Source: Okapia johnstoni (lineage: Eukaryota; Chordata; Mammalia; Artiodactyla; Giraffidae). From it: 64,000 nt of DNA. Position 1 is the stretch's first letter, and every line of letters starts with the position of its first letter. Both the position numbers and the translations under genes were made by a program. Below, in pieces: positions 26,101-33,110 of this stretch. The notes below the pieces were generated by a model that did not search any database, was not told where the DNA came from, and saw only the letters and a list, made by a program, of their open reading frames with translations. The stretch covers positions 85,124,713 through 85,188,712 of the forward strand of contig CM044310.1 in the NCBI GenBank assembly GCA_024291935.2. Reading direction: 5' to 3'.

Positions 26101-29100
26101 AGTACATCATGAGCAATGCTGGGCTGAATGAAGCACAAGCTGGAATCAAGATTGCCGGGAGAAATATCAATAACCTCAGATACACAGATGACACCACCCT
26201 TATGGCAGAAAATGAAGAACTAAAGAGCCTCTTGATGAAAGTGAAAAGGGAGAGTGAAAAAGGTGTCTTAAAGCTTAACATTCAGAAAACTAAGATCATG
26301 GCATCTGGCCCCATCACTTCCTGGCAAATAGATGGGGTAACAGTGGAAACAGTGTCAGACTTTATTTTTTTGGGCTCCAAAATCACTGCAGATGGTGACT
26401 GCAGCCATGAAATTAAAAGATGCTTGCTCTTTGGAAAGAAAGTTATGACCAACCTAGACAGCATATTAAAAAGCAGAGACATTACTTTGCCAACAAAGGT
26501 CTGTCTAGTCAAGGCTATGGTTTTTCTGGTAGTCATGTATGGATGTGAGAGTTGGACTATAAAGAAAGCTGAACACCGAAGAATTGATGCCTTTGCACTG
26601 TGGTGTTGGAGAAGACTCTTGAGAGTCCCTTGGACTGCAAGGAGATCCAACCAGTCCATCCTAAAAGAGATCAGCCCTGAGTGTTCATTGGAAGGACTGA
26701 TGCTGAAGCTGAAACTCCCAATACTTTGGCCACCTGATGTGAAGAACTGACTCATTTGAAAAGACCCTGGTGCTGGGAAAGATTGAAGGTGGGAAAAGGG
26801 GATGACAGAGGATGAGATGGTTGGATGGCATCACGGACATGAGTTTGAGTAAACTCCGGAAGTTGGTGATGGTTAGGGAGGCCTGGCAAGCTGCAGTCCA
26901 TGCTGTTGCAAAAAGTCAGACATGACTGAGCGACTGAACTGAACTGAGACTAATGTTTTTAAAATAAATTTGGAAGGTTTCAGCCTTTGAACATTTCTTC
27001 CTGCTTCACTCCTTCTGGTCCTCCCATTGTGTGACCTTGATGTGCTTAATGGTATGCCCCATTACTCTGAGGCGCTTTTTTCTCCATTCTGTCCTCTGTT
27101 CTGTGAACAACGCCATCTCAGGTTTGTTAAACTTTTCCTTTGCCAGTTCAAATCTAGTTTTTCATTCCTCTAATGAATTTTCTGTCACTGTGGTTGTTTA
27201 CTCTAGGTCTTGATTCAGAATCAAGAACCACGTATTCCCTCTGTTGTTACTGAATTAATAGATTTACTTGAATATATATTTCTTCCTTTGTTGTATGCTT
27301 TTTAGAGACATTTTCAGAGGTTTTAAATGGTTGTTTTTTAATACGATTTTCACCAGTGTCACTGGGGGGCAGGTTCATGGATCATCTCATACTATATTAT
27401 GCTAGAAGTCAAATTCACTCTCAGTGTACCCTTATTCTTTGCCAGGTCACAAAAGAAGACAAGTCCTTCCAGAATATTATGCGTTGCTATAGGACTCAGC
27501 CACAGGCCCGGAGCCAGGTAACTACATTTTCTCTCAGGGCTGAAAATAAAGATGAAAGTCTTTTTGATGCATATAAAAAAATTAACTACAGGTGATTCTG
27601 TAGCCTCTTTTCCAGGATAAAAAATAGGACTCTATTTTAATCTTATTTATTGACAGCCACACATCTTGATTAGTTTAAGTTCTCTTTTCCCCCAAAGTTA
27701 GTGATATAAAATATTTGATTCCTTTTTAATTCAGATAATTACAAGATCGATGTAAATTAGGAAGCTGCTGTTTGGATCCTATGTCACCTTGAATTCAGTC
27801 TCGTTTAGGACACACAGTGTGGCACATTTAACCAAAAAAGCATTAAGTAAAATAGTAAACCCATTTTACCTTTAATACTGTATACTTGTCTCGAAGAGAT
27901 AGGTAGGTATGTAAGATCTTTGTATCTGACTTAGAATGACTTGATTTTACAATTAGATATTGCTGCTCTGTAGTATTGTAGGCAGCACTTGGAAGTTGAA
28001 GCCTGACAGGCACTGATGTAAATCCTGCAAATGTTATTTAAAAGATATATAACCTTGGCTGCATTTACAAACCTCCCCTGAGTAGGACAGCTATTACTGT
28101 AGGGAACTATGAGAATTAAATAACATGTTAAAGTTGTATAGCCTAGGATGTGCTCAATAGATACCATTCTGTTGCCTTCTCATGCTCTGTTTAAAGGTGT
28201 ATAGAAGTGTTTTGATAAAAGGGAAAAGGAGAAGAAGAAATTCTGGCAGCAGTGACAGCAGAAGCCATCAGAATTCTCCGACAGAACTAAACAAAGACAG
28301 GAGTAAGTGGGATCTTTATGAATTTATACAACTAAATTAGGAGCTTCTCTTATTTTTTAGGTCGAGGACTAAAGAATTACTAAAATGACTGTTGTAGAAA
28401 CTAGGAAAACAGTTTATTGGCAAAAGATTTGTTGGAACAATAAACTAAATTCTAAATTTAGTAGCAAAGTTGTCCTTTATTCCATGGTTTTGAGACCCAT
28501 TGTGCATAACATTTTTCTCTAGGGATACTAGAAAAGGTTAGAGAAGAAAGGCATTTGTTGACCTGAGTTCCAGAAAAATGTGGCATGTCAACAGAAACCA
28601 TGCTATGGAAATTCCATCCTTAATTGCTGGTTTATACCCTTTAATGCAGGGCTTGGTTCTAGAAAACTGGTGTCAATTAATGAATACTTGCTACAATTAA
28701 TGAATACTTGGTGTCAATTAATGAAGCCCTTGCTACGTTAATAGCATGACAGTAAAGTTAGTGGGGCTTCCTAGGTAGCTCAGTGGTAAAGAATCCACCT
28801 GCCAATGCAGGAGAGGAGGAGATGCGGGTTCAGTCCTTGGGGTGGGAAGATCCCCTGGAGCATGGCAACCCACTCAAGTATTCCTGCTGGGATAATCCCA
28901 TGAACAGAGGAGCCTGGTGGGCTACAGTCCATGGATTCGCAAAGAGTCGGACATGAGTCAACATGCGCGTGTGCGTGCACACACACACACACACAGTTAG
29001 TACTAAATACCTTATCTGTGCTTTGCTCCTCGGTATAGAGGGCCCATTTGCTGCCATTTAACAAGTAGAGCGGGTAGCTGTTCACCCTCCTCTTCCTGAA

Positions 29101-32100
29101 TTTTGTTTTTAAAAGCAACCTGCACCGGCAGTCTCCCTGTTTAACACCTTCTGTTCTACCCGGTACAGCCAGCAGAGACTCCAGTCCTGTCATGAGGTCC
29201 AGCAGCACCTTGCCAGTCCCACAGCCGAGCAGCGCCCCTCCTACCCCGACTCGCCTCATGGGGGCCAACAGTGACGTGGAGGAGGAAGAGAGGGGAGACC
29301 TCATCCAGTTCTACAACAACATCTACATCAAACAGATTAAAACGTTTGCCATGAAGTACTCACAGGCAAATGCAGTAAGTTTGAGGAGGATTATTTCATA
29401 CTTTTTTTTTTTTTCACTTGTGAGGAATGAGAAATCACTTGTTTTTGAGCTACTTCTGTGTAAACTAGTTTGACAAATAATTCTTTTAAGTAAAACTGAG
29501 AAAGTCTTTTTAACAGAAACAATTTGCTTAATGAACATAACCTCTACTGTTGTGAAGCGTTAAACAAGAATAAGATTGTATCTGGATTCCCTGCAAAGTA
29601 TAGTCATATGAGACAGACTGCATGAGTTCAAATTATCCAAAACTTGCCAGCTCTGGTGACCTTGCAAATTATTTAACTTTCTCGGTGCGTTTTGTTTCCT
29701 TGTATATAAAATGAGAATAGTAGTCCTTTGCTTATAGTGTTGCTGTGAGGAGTAAATGACATATTAAAAATGGTTAAAACAGTGGCACAAAGAAAGCACT
29801 GAACCGATTCCTATTGTATAGTTTTCTTTAGGTTTAATTTTTGCCACGAATACATCACTATCTACCATTCATAAAGCATTTGGTTTATTAGACCTCTTCA
29901 CTGATTCAGCAAGAATAACCATTTTCCCAAAAAAGTAACTGGTTAGGAATTTTGTTTACCTTAGAATTTTTTTTTTTAACAGATGGATGCTCCTCCACTC
30001 TCTCCCTATCCATTTGTAAGAACAGGCTCTCCTCGCCGAATACAGTTGTCTCAGAACCATCCTGTCTACATTTCCCCACATAAAAATGAAGCGATGCTTT
30101 CTCCTCGAGAAAAGATTTTCTACTACTTCAGCAACAGTCCTTCAAAGGTGAGCCTAATGTAAAGCTTGACCTTTACCAGCCCCACATGCTTAGGATTCTA
30201 AGGGTTGTTGGGAAACCTTCAGCACGCACACGAGTGATGGGATCTGCCAAGGAAGAGTGACCAGTAGTCCCACAGCAGCAGAAAACAAGGGTTTGGGGGA
30301 CAACTTTCAAGTTGGCAACAGGGTAAGGGGTTTGGATTTTCATTCCTGTCTTTTCCTATTTGTGCATCTGAACATTCTACTATAAATCTGGAATTTTATT
30401 TTTTTGTCCCCTTTGTAAAACTTTAAAATTCCAAATATCTGTTAGGGAGAGAAAATCCAGATCCCTTGACTGATTACTCAGTGCCTGTCTCTGGGACAGG
30501 AACTGTCTCTGCCCTTTGAATTCTAAGAGGAGAAATGGGCATTTTATAATGATATGCACATTAGCACCGATTTAAGTGGTAGCATCTGCCTCAGTCTGCA
30601 GTGGGTAGGGAAGCTTGAGTCAAGCCTTAACGGATGAAAAATTAGGAGGTTGCTGGGGTGTGGAAGGAAGGGCATCCAGGATGAAGTGGACAAGAAAGGG
30701 AAACAAAGTCCTTGAGGCAGTGAGGCTAGAGCTCTGGGAATCCTATGTTACTTACTGTTAAGGAGGCAGCTAGATCTTAAAGGTCTTTAACTGATACTTA
30801 TATTTATAAAGATTGTTCAGAAAATACACATAGATAACAAATGGCCCAGGAAAAACACAAGCACAGACTCCTAAAAAACACAATGTCAACACCATGAAGA
30901 GATGGATGACAGACAGATGGCAGGGAGAGTACAGCTCTGATGTTTCCCTATTAGTAGATTTTCATCCCATACCAAATTAAGTTCCACACGGATTAACAAG
31001 TTAAACAGAAATAATAAGTTGGAGTAGGACTATTCAATTCAAAAGAAGGCCAAAAAAGGAAGAAGACAGCAAACAACGAGCAAGTGAATATAAATGGTCT
31101 AAATACCCCAGTTAAAATGCAGGAATTGTTAACACTGGATTAAACTATGATACAGATTACCAGAGAATACTATGTAGCAGTTAGATATGTGATCCATATA
31201 TACTGAAGGTGTAAGACATAATGTAGACTGAACAGTACATAATATACCATTTAAATTTTTTTTGAAACACCACTTAATGAACATTGTTATATTTCTAATG
31301 TGTGCCTTCCTAGAAAAAAGAGCAGAAAGCTACACAGTAGCCTGATCTGTTCAGTGAATGAATGTTAACAGTAAGTGTCCTTAGGGATTGGGTGAGGACA
31401 ACAAGGTATATTCTATATGAATCTGGGGGAGAATAAGTATTCATTTTTAAACTGTCATGTACATATTGTATAAATTATGGTGTATAAAACACTGTACTGT
31501 ATATAGTTATTAATCGATATTAATGTTATATATATAGTAAGGCACACAATTATACTTGCACAATAGATACAAAATATAATGTATATACATTATACAAATA
31601 CCACTTATACAATTAGTGTATAATTAACAATTTAAGGGGGCTTCCCTGGTGGTCCAGTGGCTAAGATTCCGCCCTCCCAACGCAGGGGCCCAGGTTCGAT
31701 CCCTGGTAGGGGAACTAGATCCCACATGCCGCAACTAAAGATCCTGTGGGCTTCAACTAACACCTAATGCAGTCAAATAAATAAATAAAAATATTAAAAA
31801 AAAAAAAACAAAGAATGTTCAAGTAAGTGGGAAACTAGACATAGAAAGTGCAGAGCAGACTTTTAGGGAGGTAAGAGAGTAGAAGAGAAAGAGGAAAGCT
31901 TGCTTAAAATGGTTAAAATTTGAGAAGGTGCATATATTGATTATAGAAAACTGTGGTGGTTTTATTTTAAACCTCAGAAAAGCCTATTTAAGAATGAAAA
32001 ATATCTAGGATTTGCTTTAAACATCTGAGAGATGAGAAATGAATGAAGGTATAGATCAAATAAGATTGGCCAAAATTGCTGAAGTAGGATGATGGTCATG

Positions 32101-33110
32101 TGAAGGTTCACTATATACACTTTTCCGTTTCCATGTCTGAAATGTCCTAGAACAAATGCATGTAAAATCTGCTCAGTATGCTTTCTACTAGGAAGCATGG
32201 ACAATGAAATCAATAGCACATAAAAAAAAAAATTATCCGAAAATACTGTAACAGCTGACTTTTGGGACTCTGGGGAAACTTCGTGCTGAAGACACCTACC
32301 TATACACAGATCCAGTCTTTCTAGCCCCCTGGCGATATTTTTCTCACTCCAGGTTCCTCACGTGAACCAGAGAATGCAGACAATAATTTGCCTGACTTTC
32401 CTCAGTTATCCCGAGGAAGATGTATAATACATTCTAGAATTCTATATTATACTAATGAATTACCTACCAGAGAGTTAAGGCTTCCCCTGTGAAACTCCAT
32501 GGCTGCTAAATAAAATGAGTAACACTAGACTGGGGGAAAAAGAACATAATACTGTATCAAGTCATGTTACTTTTTTAAAAAAGGAAAGTGGAAATGTATG
32601 ATATTGATTAAATATGACATAGCAATGTGATGCTCTGTAACTTTTGTATAAAAGAATCAGATTTGTCAACTTTATATTGTTAAAGTGTATATCAAAATCA
32701 CCTCTGGAGTGTGTTAAAAAATAGAAGTACTCTGCCTCTATCCCAGTCAGTCATCAGTGTCAGCTATCTGAGAAGTGAAACCAGAAGGATGTAAAATGTG
32801 CTAGTTCTTTCCTTTATAAAGATGTTCAGACTCTTTAAAGTAAACTGCTTAACTCATTTGAGGTTCTTTGACATTAACACTGAACTGTGTGTATTAGAAT
32901 TTTATCGCTTTTTGTATCTGTTTTTACCTCCACCACCAGAGACTGAGGGAAATTAACAGTATGATACGGACAGGAGAAACTCCAACCAAAAAGAGAGGGA
33001 TTCTTTTGGAAGATGGAAGTGAATCACCTGCAAAAAGAATTTGCCCAGAAAATCACTCTGCCTTATTACGTCGTCTCCAAGATGTAGCTAATGACCGAGG
33101 TTCCCACTGA
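1987..33110 (+). CDS. RBL2: RBL2 (p130) retinoblastoma-like protein 2, exons 5-22 (5' part missing)
   Basis: RBL2 encodes p130, the pocket protein that holds E2F4/E2F5 and the DREAM/MuvB complex on cell-cycle promoters in quiescent cells. CDK phosphorylation in G1 releases it. Eighteen exons with consensus GT-AG borders join in phase (2783 nt, 926 codons plus stop) and match human p130 almost residue for residue, from the [10 protein letters not shown] segment to the C-terminal NDRGSH. Order of parts: end of the N-terminal cyclin-fold domain (exons 5-8), pocket A (about exons 9-13), spacer with the RRLF cyclin-docking motif (exons 14-16), pocket B with a basic insertion (exons 17-21), and a C-terminal bipartite nuclear signal (TPTKKRG...SPAKRICP, exon 22). 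About 212 N-terminal residues (exons 1-4) and the promoter lie left of the window. No frameshift or early stop is seen, so the gene looks functional. The identification rests on remembered family sequence and is very secure. Confidence 0.98.
2116..3427 (+). other. RBL2: RBL2 intron 5
   Basis: 1312 bp of AT-rich intron. A 73-codon ORF at 2801-3022 has no family resemblance and no splice support. I see no clear repeat copy. Confidence 0.7.
3428..3588 (+). CDS. RBL2: RBL2 exon 6
   Basis: 161 nt ending in phase 0. It encodes [17 protein letters not shown], a variable loop, then [19 protein letters not shown] and [13 protein letters not shown] of the N-terminal domain. The donor AAG|GTTTGT is weaker than most in this gene. 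Confidence 0.97.
3680..3744 (+). CDS. RBL2: RBL2 exon 7
   Basis: 65 nt coding for [20 protein letters not shown] and one more Ser, then two bases of a Phe codon. Acceptor CATAG|CTCC after a T-rich tract; donor TT|GTGAGT. The phase matches exon 8, which starts with the final T of Phe. Confidence 0.96.
3745..4321 (+). other. RBL2: RBL2 intron 7
   Basis: 577 bp. It contains overlapping ORFs on both strands near 3800-4190 that match no family I know. I see no repeat. Confidence 0.65.
4322..4508 (+). CDS. RBL2: RBL2 exon 8
   Basis: 187 nt encoding [20 protein letters not shown], then the acidic GEDAEEEIG stretch and the helix [15 protein letters not shown]. This is the end of the N-terminal domain and the linker to pocket A. 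The acceptor follows a long pyrimidine run (4301-4319); the donor is AAG|GTGAGT. The open frame runs on past the donor to 4571, but that part is intron. Confidence 0.97.
5090..5905 (-). repeat. L2 LINE 3' region, antisense
   Basis: Starts with TTCATTCAGCAAATATTCTC followed by the GTGTCCTAGACACTGGGGCTGCATCAGTGAACAAAAC type text, the reverse complement of the L2 3' end. It continues through the 'TCTCTGAGGAGGTG...GACCTGAAGAAGGTGAGG' segment. Old and diverged. Short ORFs of 153 and 93 codons on the minus strand are chance products of this repeat. Confidence 0.7.
5940..6440 (+). repeat. L2 LINE fragment, sense
   Basis: Contains text of the L2 sense strand (CACTCCCTCTCTGAATTCAT, then a GTCTAAGCTTCATGAGGTCTG block near 6390). 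Together with the antisense L2 just upstream it makes an inverted pair of old elements. A short GATAGATAC/GGAGGAAGAGGGG purine stretch lies at 6308-6360. Confidence 0.6.
6601..6890 (+). repeat. CHR-2 type tRNA-Glu SINE
   Basis: Begins GGCTTCCCTGGTGGTCCAGT, contains the CAACAAGAGAAGCCACCGCA body and ends in an A-rich GATGAATAAAT tail. Flanked by AAGACTAG at 6593-6600 and 6907-6914, probably the target-site duplication. Confidence 0.9.
6956..7147 (-). repeat. Bov-tA SINE, antisense
   Basis: Reads GCTCAGTCGCATCTGACTCT, then the CCAGGCTCCTCTGTCCA block, ending near GCGCCACCTGTGAAGCC. This is the Bov-tA consensus read backwards. A short CA-rich stretch follows at 7160-7190. Confidence 0.92.
7542..7689 (+). 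repeat. CHR-1 type SINE with target-site duplication
   Basis: GGGACGCCCCTGGTGGTCCA head, tRNA-derived body and AGCCAGGAAAAA tail. The direct repeat AAAAGCTGTT is seen at 7532-7541 and 7690-7699. Confidence 0.88.
8513..8633 (-). repeat. CHR-1 type SINE, antisense
   Basis: T-rich start, then GTCTGTGCCACATGGTGAGG, the B-box complement CCAGGGATCGAACCCCGG and the terminal CTGGGGAATTTCC. TTAACTTT flanks both ends. Confidence 0.9.
8880..9046 (+). CDS. RBL2: RBL2 exon 9
   Basis: 167 nt ending after two bases of an Arg codon. It encodes SKAL then [20 protein letters not shown] and [20 protein letters not shown]. Two TP motifs match known CDK target sites in human p130; by human numbering pocket A starts about here. 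Acceptor TTTAG|TCTAAA, donor GAG|GTTAGT. Confidence 0.98.
9236..9612 (-). repeat. MLT1-type LTR (MaLR), antisense
   Basis: Starts TTAGTCCATTTGGGCTGCTA and contains the CCTCATGACCTAATCACCTC block, the reverse complement of an MLT1 solo LTR. Only the old LTR is present; no retroviral gene is seen. A 77-codon ORF at 9334-9567 is a by-product of this repeat. Confidence 0.75.
9613..11220 (+). other. RBL2: RBL2 intron 9, remaining part
   Basis: About 1.6 kb of AT-rich intron after the MLT1 copy. The ORFs at 9946-10290 and 10818-11033 on the minus strand resemble no family known to me. I see no recent repeat. Confidence 0.6.
11221..11330 (+). CDS. RBL2: RBL2 exon 10
   Basis: 110 nt encoding [20 protein letters not shown] and [16 protein letters not shown] in the first part of pocket A. 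The serine-rich acidic loop differs a little from human (remembered FQPDEDFSN), as expected for a surface loop. Donor AAAG|GTAAGG. Confidence 0.97.
11331..12054 (+). other. RBL2: RBL2 intron 10
   Basis: 724 bp. A 150-codon minus-strand ORF (11538-11990) lies here without recognisable domain or splice support. I see no repeat I can name. Confidence 0.6.
12055..12158 (+). CDS. RBL2: RBL2 exon 11
   Basis: 104 nt encoding [20 protein letters not shown] and [14 protein letters not shown] of pocket A. Acceptor ATTCAG after a strong T-rich tract; donor TCT|GTGAGT. Confidence 0.98.
12646..13076 (+). repeat. L1 LINE 3' end
   Basis: Sense-strand L1 3' region: GATGTGGATGGACCTAGAGA, then the ACTGTATAGCACAG block and the terminal TTGTAAATCAACTGAACTTC followed by AATAAAAATA. 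5' truncated, and sited just 5' of RBL2 exon 12. Confidence 0.85.
13188..13325 (+). CDS. RBL2: RBL2 exon 12
   Basis: 138 nt, exactly 46 codons, phase 0 at both ends: [20 protein letters not shown] to DVPLYHFYK in pocket A. Skipping it would keep the frame but remove the core of the A cyclin fold. Donor AAG|GTATTT. Confidence 0.98.
13326..14165 (+). other. RBL2: RBL2 intron 12
   Basis: 840 bp of AT-rich intron. I see no repeat, no ORF of interest and no other feature. Confidence 0.65.
14166..14330 (+). CDS. RBL2: RBL2 exon 13
   Basis: 165 nt, 55 codons: [20 protein letters not shown] through NRVPTCEE, the end of pocket A. The end is placed at 14330 because human p130 continues CEE-VMPPQN, and exon 14 starts with GTC ATG CCA. 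The donor used, GAG|GTTTGT, is poor. The frame stays open for another 35 codons to a near-perfect donor, C|GTAAGT at 14436 (see findings). Confidence 0.95.
14694..14963 (-). repeat. CHR-2 type SINE, antisense
   Basis: GGCTGTGCTGGGTCTTCATT head, CTCTAGTTGCAGTGTGCAGG body and the terminal CCACTGCACCACCAGGAGAG: the CHR-2 consensus in reverse, within RBL2 intron 13. Confidence 0.88.
15133..15241 (+). CDS. RBL2: RBL2 exon 14
   Basis: 109 nt encoding [20 protein letters not shown] and [16 protein letters not shown], the start of the spacer between pockets A and B. SPLTPRR is a CDK-type S/TP region. Compared with the human sequence as I remember it (DTGGLGR), one Gly is missing. Donor A|GTAAGT at 15242. 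A second good donor (GG|GTGAGT at 15205) lies inside the exon but would break the frame. Confidence 0.96.
15306..18385 (-). mobile_element. BovB (RTE-type) LINE, nearly full length, antisense, decayed
   Basis: Starts with the BovB 3' end read backwards (GTTCAGTCGCTCAGTCGTGT) and runs about 3.1 kb, close to the 3.2 kb consensus length as I remember it. On the minus strand, broken frames give the endonuclease (18316-17753: [27 protein letters not shown]) and the reverse transcriptase (16705-16133: [54 protein letters not shown]). A one-base loss just after the RYADDTTL box (near 16066) shifts the frame, and other breaks occur at about 15930, 16560 and 17430. It is therefore inactive. It lies in RBL2 intron 14, opposite to the gene, and is the inverted partner of the BovB at 24866-26945. 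Confidence 0.95.
18740..18872 (-). repeat. CHR-1 type SINE, antisense
   Basis: TTTTTTTGACCATGCCTTGC, CTTGTGGGATCTTAGTTCCC and the terminal CAGGAAATTCCCAG. It contains a short internal duplication of AAGGATTGAACC. Confidence 0.88.
19362..19540 (-). repeat. L1 LINE 3' end, antisense
   Basis: TTGAAGTATAGTTGTGTTAA start, then the GCTCCCTGTGCTATACAATA block; both are reverse complements of the artiodactyl L1 3' UTR. Confidence 0.75.
19880..20195 (-). repeat. Bov-A2 type dimeric SINE, antisense
   Basis: First unit 19885-20076 (GGCGCTCAGTTGTGTCTAAC to GAGCCACCAGGAAAGCCC). A partial second unit follows at 20080-20192 and repeats CTTCCCAACCCAGG...GGTCTCCTGCATTGCAGGC. The dimer structure is that of Bov-A2. 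Confidence 0.88.
20197..20375. repeat. Old LINE 3' tail-like sequence, two adjacent units
   Basis: TTGTATACTTAAAAATGGGT...CCACAACTTAAAAAAAAA, then a second AATTGTACAATTTAAGTGGG...TGTTTAAAAAATAG. Such tails are common at old L1 3' ends. Assignment is tentative. Confidence 0.4.
20927..21196 (+). CDS. RBL2: RBL2 exon 15 (spacer with RRLF cyclin-docking motif)
   Basis: 270 nt encoding [20 protein letters not shown], then [18 protein letters not shown] and a V/T/Q-rich stretch ending TVTIPVQ. RRLF followed by DSP is the cyclin A/E-CDK2 docking and target region of the p107/p130 spacer (established for the family). Acceptor CCTAG|GC, donor CAAG|GTAAGG. Flanked at a distance by inverted BovB copies. 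Confidence 0.98.
21391..21671 (+). CDS. RBL2: RBL2 exon 16
   Basis: 281 nt encoding [20 protein letters not shown], a Q/G/S-rich spacer segment ([20 protein letters not shown]), and [14 protein letters not shown] leading into pocket B. Compared with remembered human text, small changes ([20 protein letters not shown]) cluster in this disordered part. Donor AAG|GTAATT. Confidence 0.97.
21764..21940 (+). CDS. RBL2: RBL2 exon 17 (start of pocket B)
   Basis: 177 nt, 59 codons, phase 0 at both ends: [40 protein letters not shown] and [19 protein letters not shown]. This is the first cyclin-fold helices of pocket B, which forms the LxCxE-binding groove in this family. Donor AAG|GTGCGT. Confidence 0.98.
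23047..23168 (-). repeat. CHR-1 type SINE nested in L1, antisense
   Basis: TTTTCCTGGCTGTGCCACAC, GATCAGGGATTGAACCCAGG and the terminal CCACCAGGGAATTCCCT. L1 text is found on both sides. Confidence 0.9.
24866..26945 (+). mobile_element. BovB (RTE-type) LINE, 5'-truncated, sense, decayed
   Basis: About 2.1 kb ending in the BovB 3' terminus (GACTGAGCGACTGAACTGAACTGA). A 363-codon frame at 25659-26750 keeps much of the reverse transcriptase: [58 protein letters not shown] and an [11 protein letters not shown] box, where Ala of the usual YADD is Thr. It then runs into the C-terminal domain ([34 protein letters not shown]). The endonuclease half is absent and upstream frames (25102-25332) are broken, so the copy is dead. 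It is inserted into the antisense L1 of intron 17. Confidence 0.95.
27446..27517 (+). CDS. RBL2: RBL2 exon 18
   Basis: 72 nt, 24 codons, phase 0 at both ends: [20 protein letters not shown] then ARSQ. Pocket B helix. This small symmetric exon lies after a 5.5 kb intron full of transposons. Acceptor TGCCAG|GTC, donor CAG|GTAACT. Confidence 0.97.
27518..28196 (+). other. RBL2: RBL2 intron 18
   Basis: 679 bp. The stretch 28040-28170 (ATATAACCTTGGCTGCATTT...GAGAATTAAATAACATG) faintly resembles a MIR SINE. I see nothing else. Confidence 0.5.
28197..28302 (+). CDS. RBL2: RBL2 exon 19 (basic insertion in pocket B)
   Basis: 106 nt encoding [20 protein letters not shown] and [15 protein letters not shown]. 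The KGKRRRR basic run (KGKRKRR in remembered human p130) lies in the loop inserted in pocket B that is special to p107/p130. The exon ends after one base of a Thr codon; donor GGA|GTAAGT. Confidence 0.97.
28671..28732 (+). repeat. Three copies of a 20-bp tandem repeat
   Basis: TGTCAATTAATGAATACTTG, then CTACAATTAATGAATACTTG, then a third decayed copy starting GTGTCAATTAATGAAGCCCT. Lies in RBL2 intron 19. Confidence 0.85.
28763..28996 (+). repeat. Bov-tA SINE with (CA)n tail and target-site duplication
   Basis: GGGGCTTCCTAGGTAGCTCA head, CCCCTGGAGCATGGCAACCC body, and AAAGAGTCGGACATGAGTCA followed by GCGTGCACACACAC... as a CA microsatellite tail (about 28977-28996). AGTTAGT flanks it at 28756-28762 and 28997-29003. 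Confidence 0.92.
29169..29374 (+). CDS. RBL2: RBL2 exon 20
   Basis: 206 nt encoding [40 protein letters not shown] and [20 protein letters not shown] to YSQANA. The S/TP-rich loop precedes the last pocket B helices. The donor GCA|GTAAGT forces an extra Ala codon before exon 21; human p130 as I remember it reads SQAN-MDAPP. Acceptor GTACAG|CC. Confidence 0.95.
29590..29832 (+). repeat. MIR SINE, sense
   Basis: GAGTTCAAATTATCC...CAGCTCTGGTGACCTTGCAAATTATTTAAC, then TATATAAAATGAGAATAGTA and GTTGCTGTGAGGAGTAAATG: a well-preserved MIR core and 3' part in RBL2 intron 20. Confidence 0.85.
29983..30147 (+). CDS. RBL2: RBL2 exon 21
   Basis: 165 nt, 55 codons, phase 0: [40 protein letters not shown] and [15 protein letters not shown]. 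It contains several SP motifs (LSPYP, GSPRR, ISPHK, LSPRE, NSPSK), the CDK-target cluster at the end of pocket B. Acceptor TTAACAG, donor AAG|GTGAGC. Confidence 0.98.
30148..32939 (+). other. RBL2: RBL2 intron 21
   Basis: 2.8 kb. A CHR-1 SINE sits at 31637-31811. The part 30780-31620 is AT-rich and may include very old LINE remains (for example AGAATACTATGTAGCAGTTA near 31165), which I cannot assign. No exon is seen. Confidence 0.6.
31637..31811 (+). repeat. CHR-1 type SINE
   Basis: GGGGGCTTCCCTGGTGGTCC head, B-box GGTTCGATCCCTGG, body to CTAATGCAGTCAAATAAATA, and a poly-A tail ending near 31811. Confidence 0.93.
32940..33110 (+). CDS. RBL2: RBL2 exon 22, coding part with stop
   Basis: [40 protein letters not shown] and [16 protein letters not shown], then TGA at 33108-33110. 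TPTKKRG...SPAKR is the C-terminal nuclear localisation signal. The C-terminal LLRRLQDV helix region is conserved in pocket proteins. Acceptor CACCAG|AGA. Confidence 0.98.
   Translation, partial: RLREINSMIRTGETPTKKRGILLEDGSESPAKRICPENHSALLRRLQDVANDRGSH

Larger units (their letters stand above)
22005..27340 (-). mobile_element. Old L1 LINE in antisense, interrupted by a CHR SINE and a BovB LINE
   Basis: From 22005 (TTTACTGAGGTAAAATTCAC, an L1 3' UTR in reverse) the sequence follows L1 ORF2 backwards: TGCTGGGTCATGTGGTAAAC near 22300, TTCAATCCATTGTGGTTCC near 23432, and TATTCTGTTGTTGGGTGTTA near 23559. After the BovB insert it resumes with GGAAGGTTTCAGCCTTTGAA at about 26974 and reaches about 27300. 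The two halves are contiguous in L1, so BovB and the CHR-1 SINE at 23047 landed in an existing L1. All frames are broken. It may be more than one L1 fragment near 22440-22540. Confidence 0.8.

Noticed and set aside
25659..26750. 363-codon reverse transcriptase ORF as a working gene
   Set aside because: It is part of a 5'-truncated BovB with broken frames upstream, no endonuclease and an altered YADD box; treated as a dead element.
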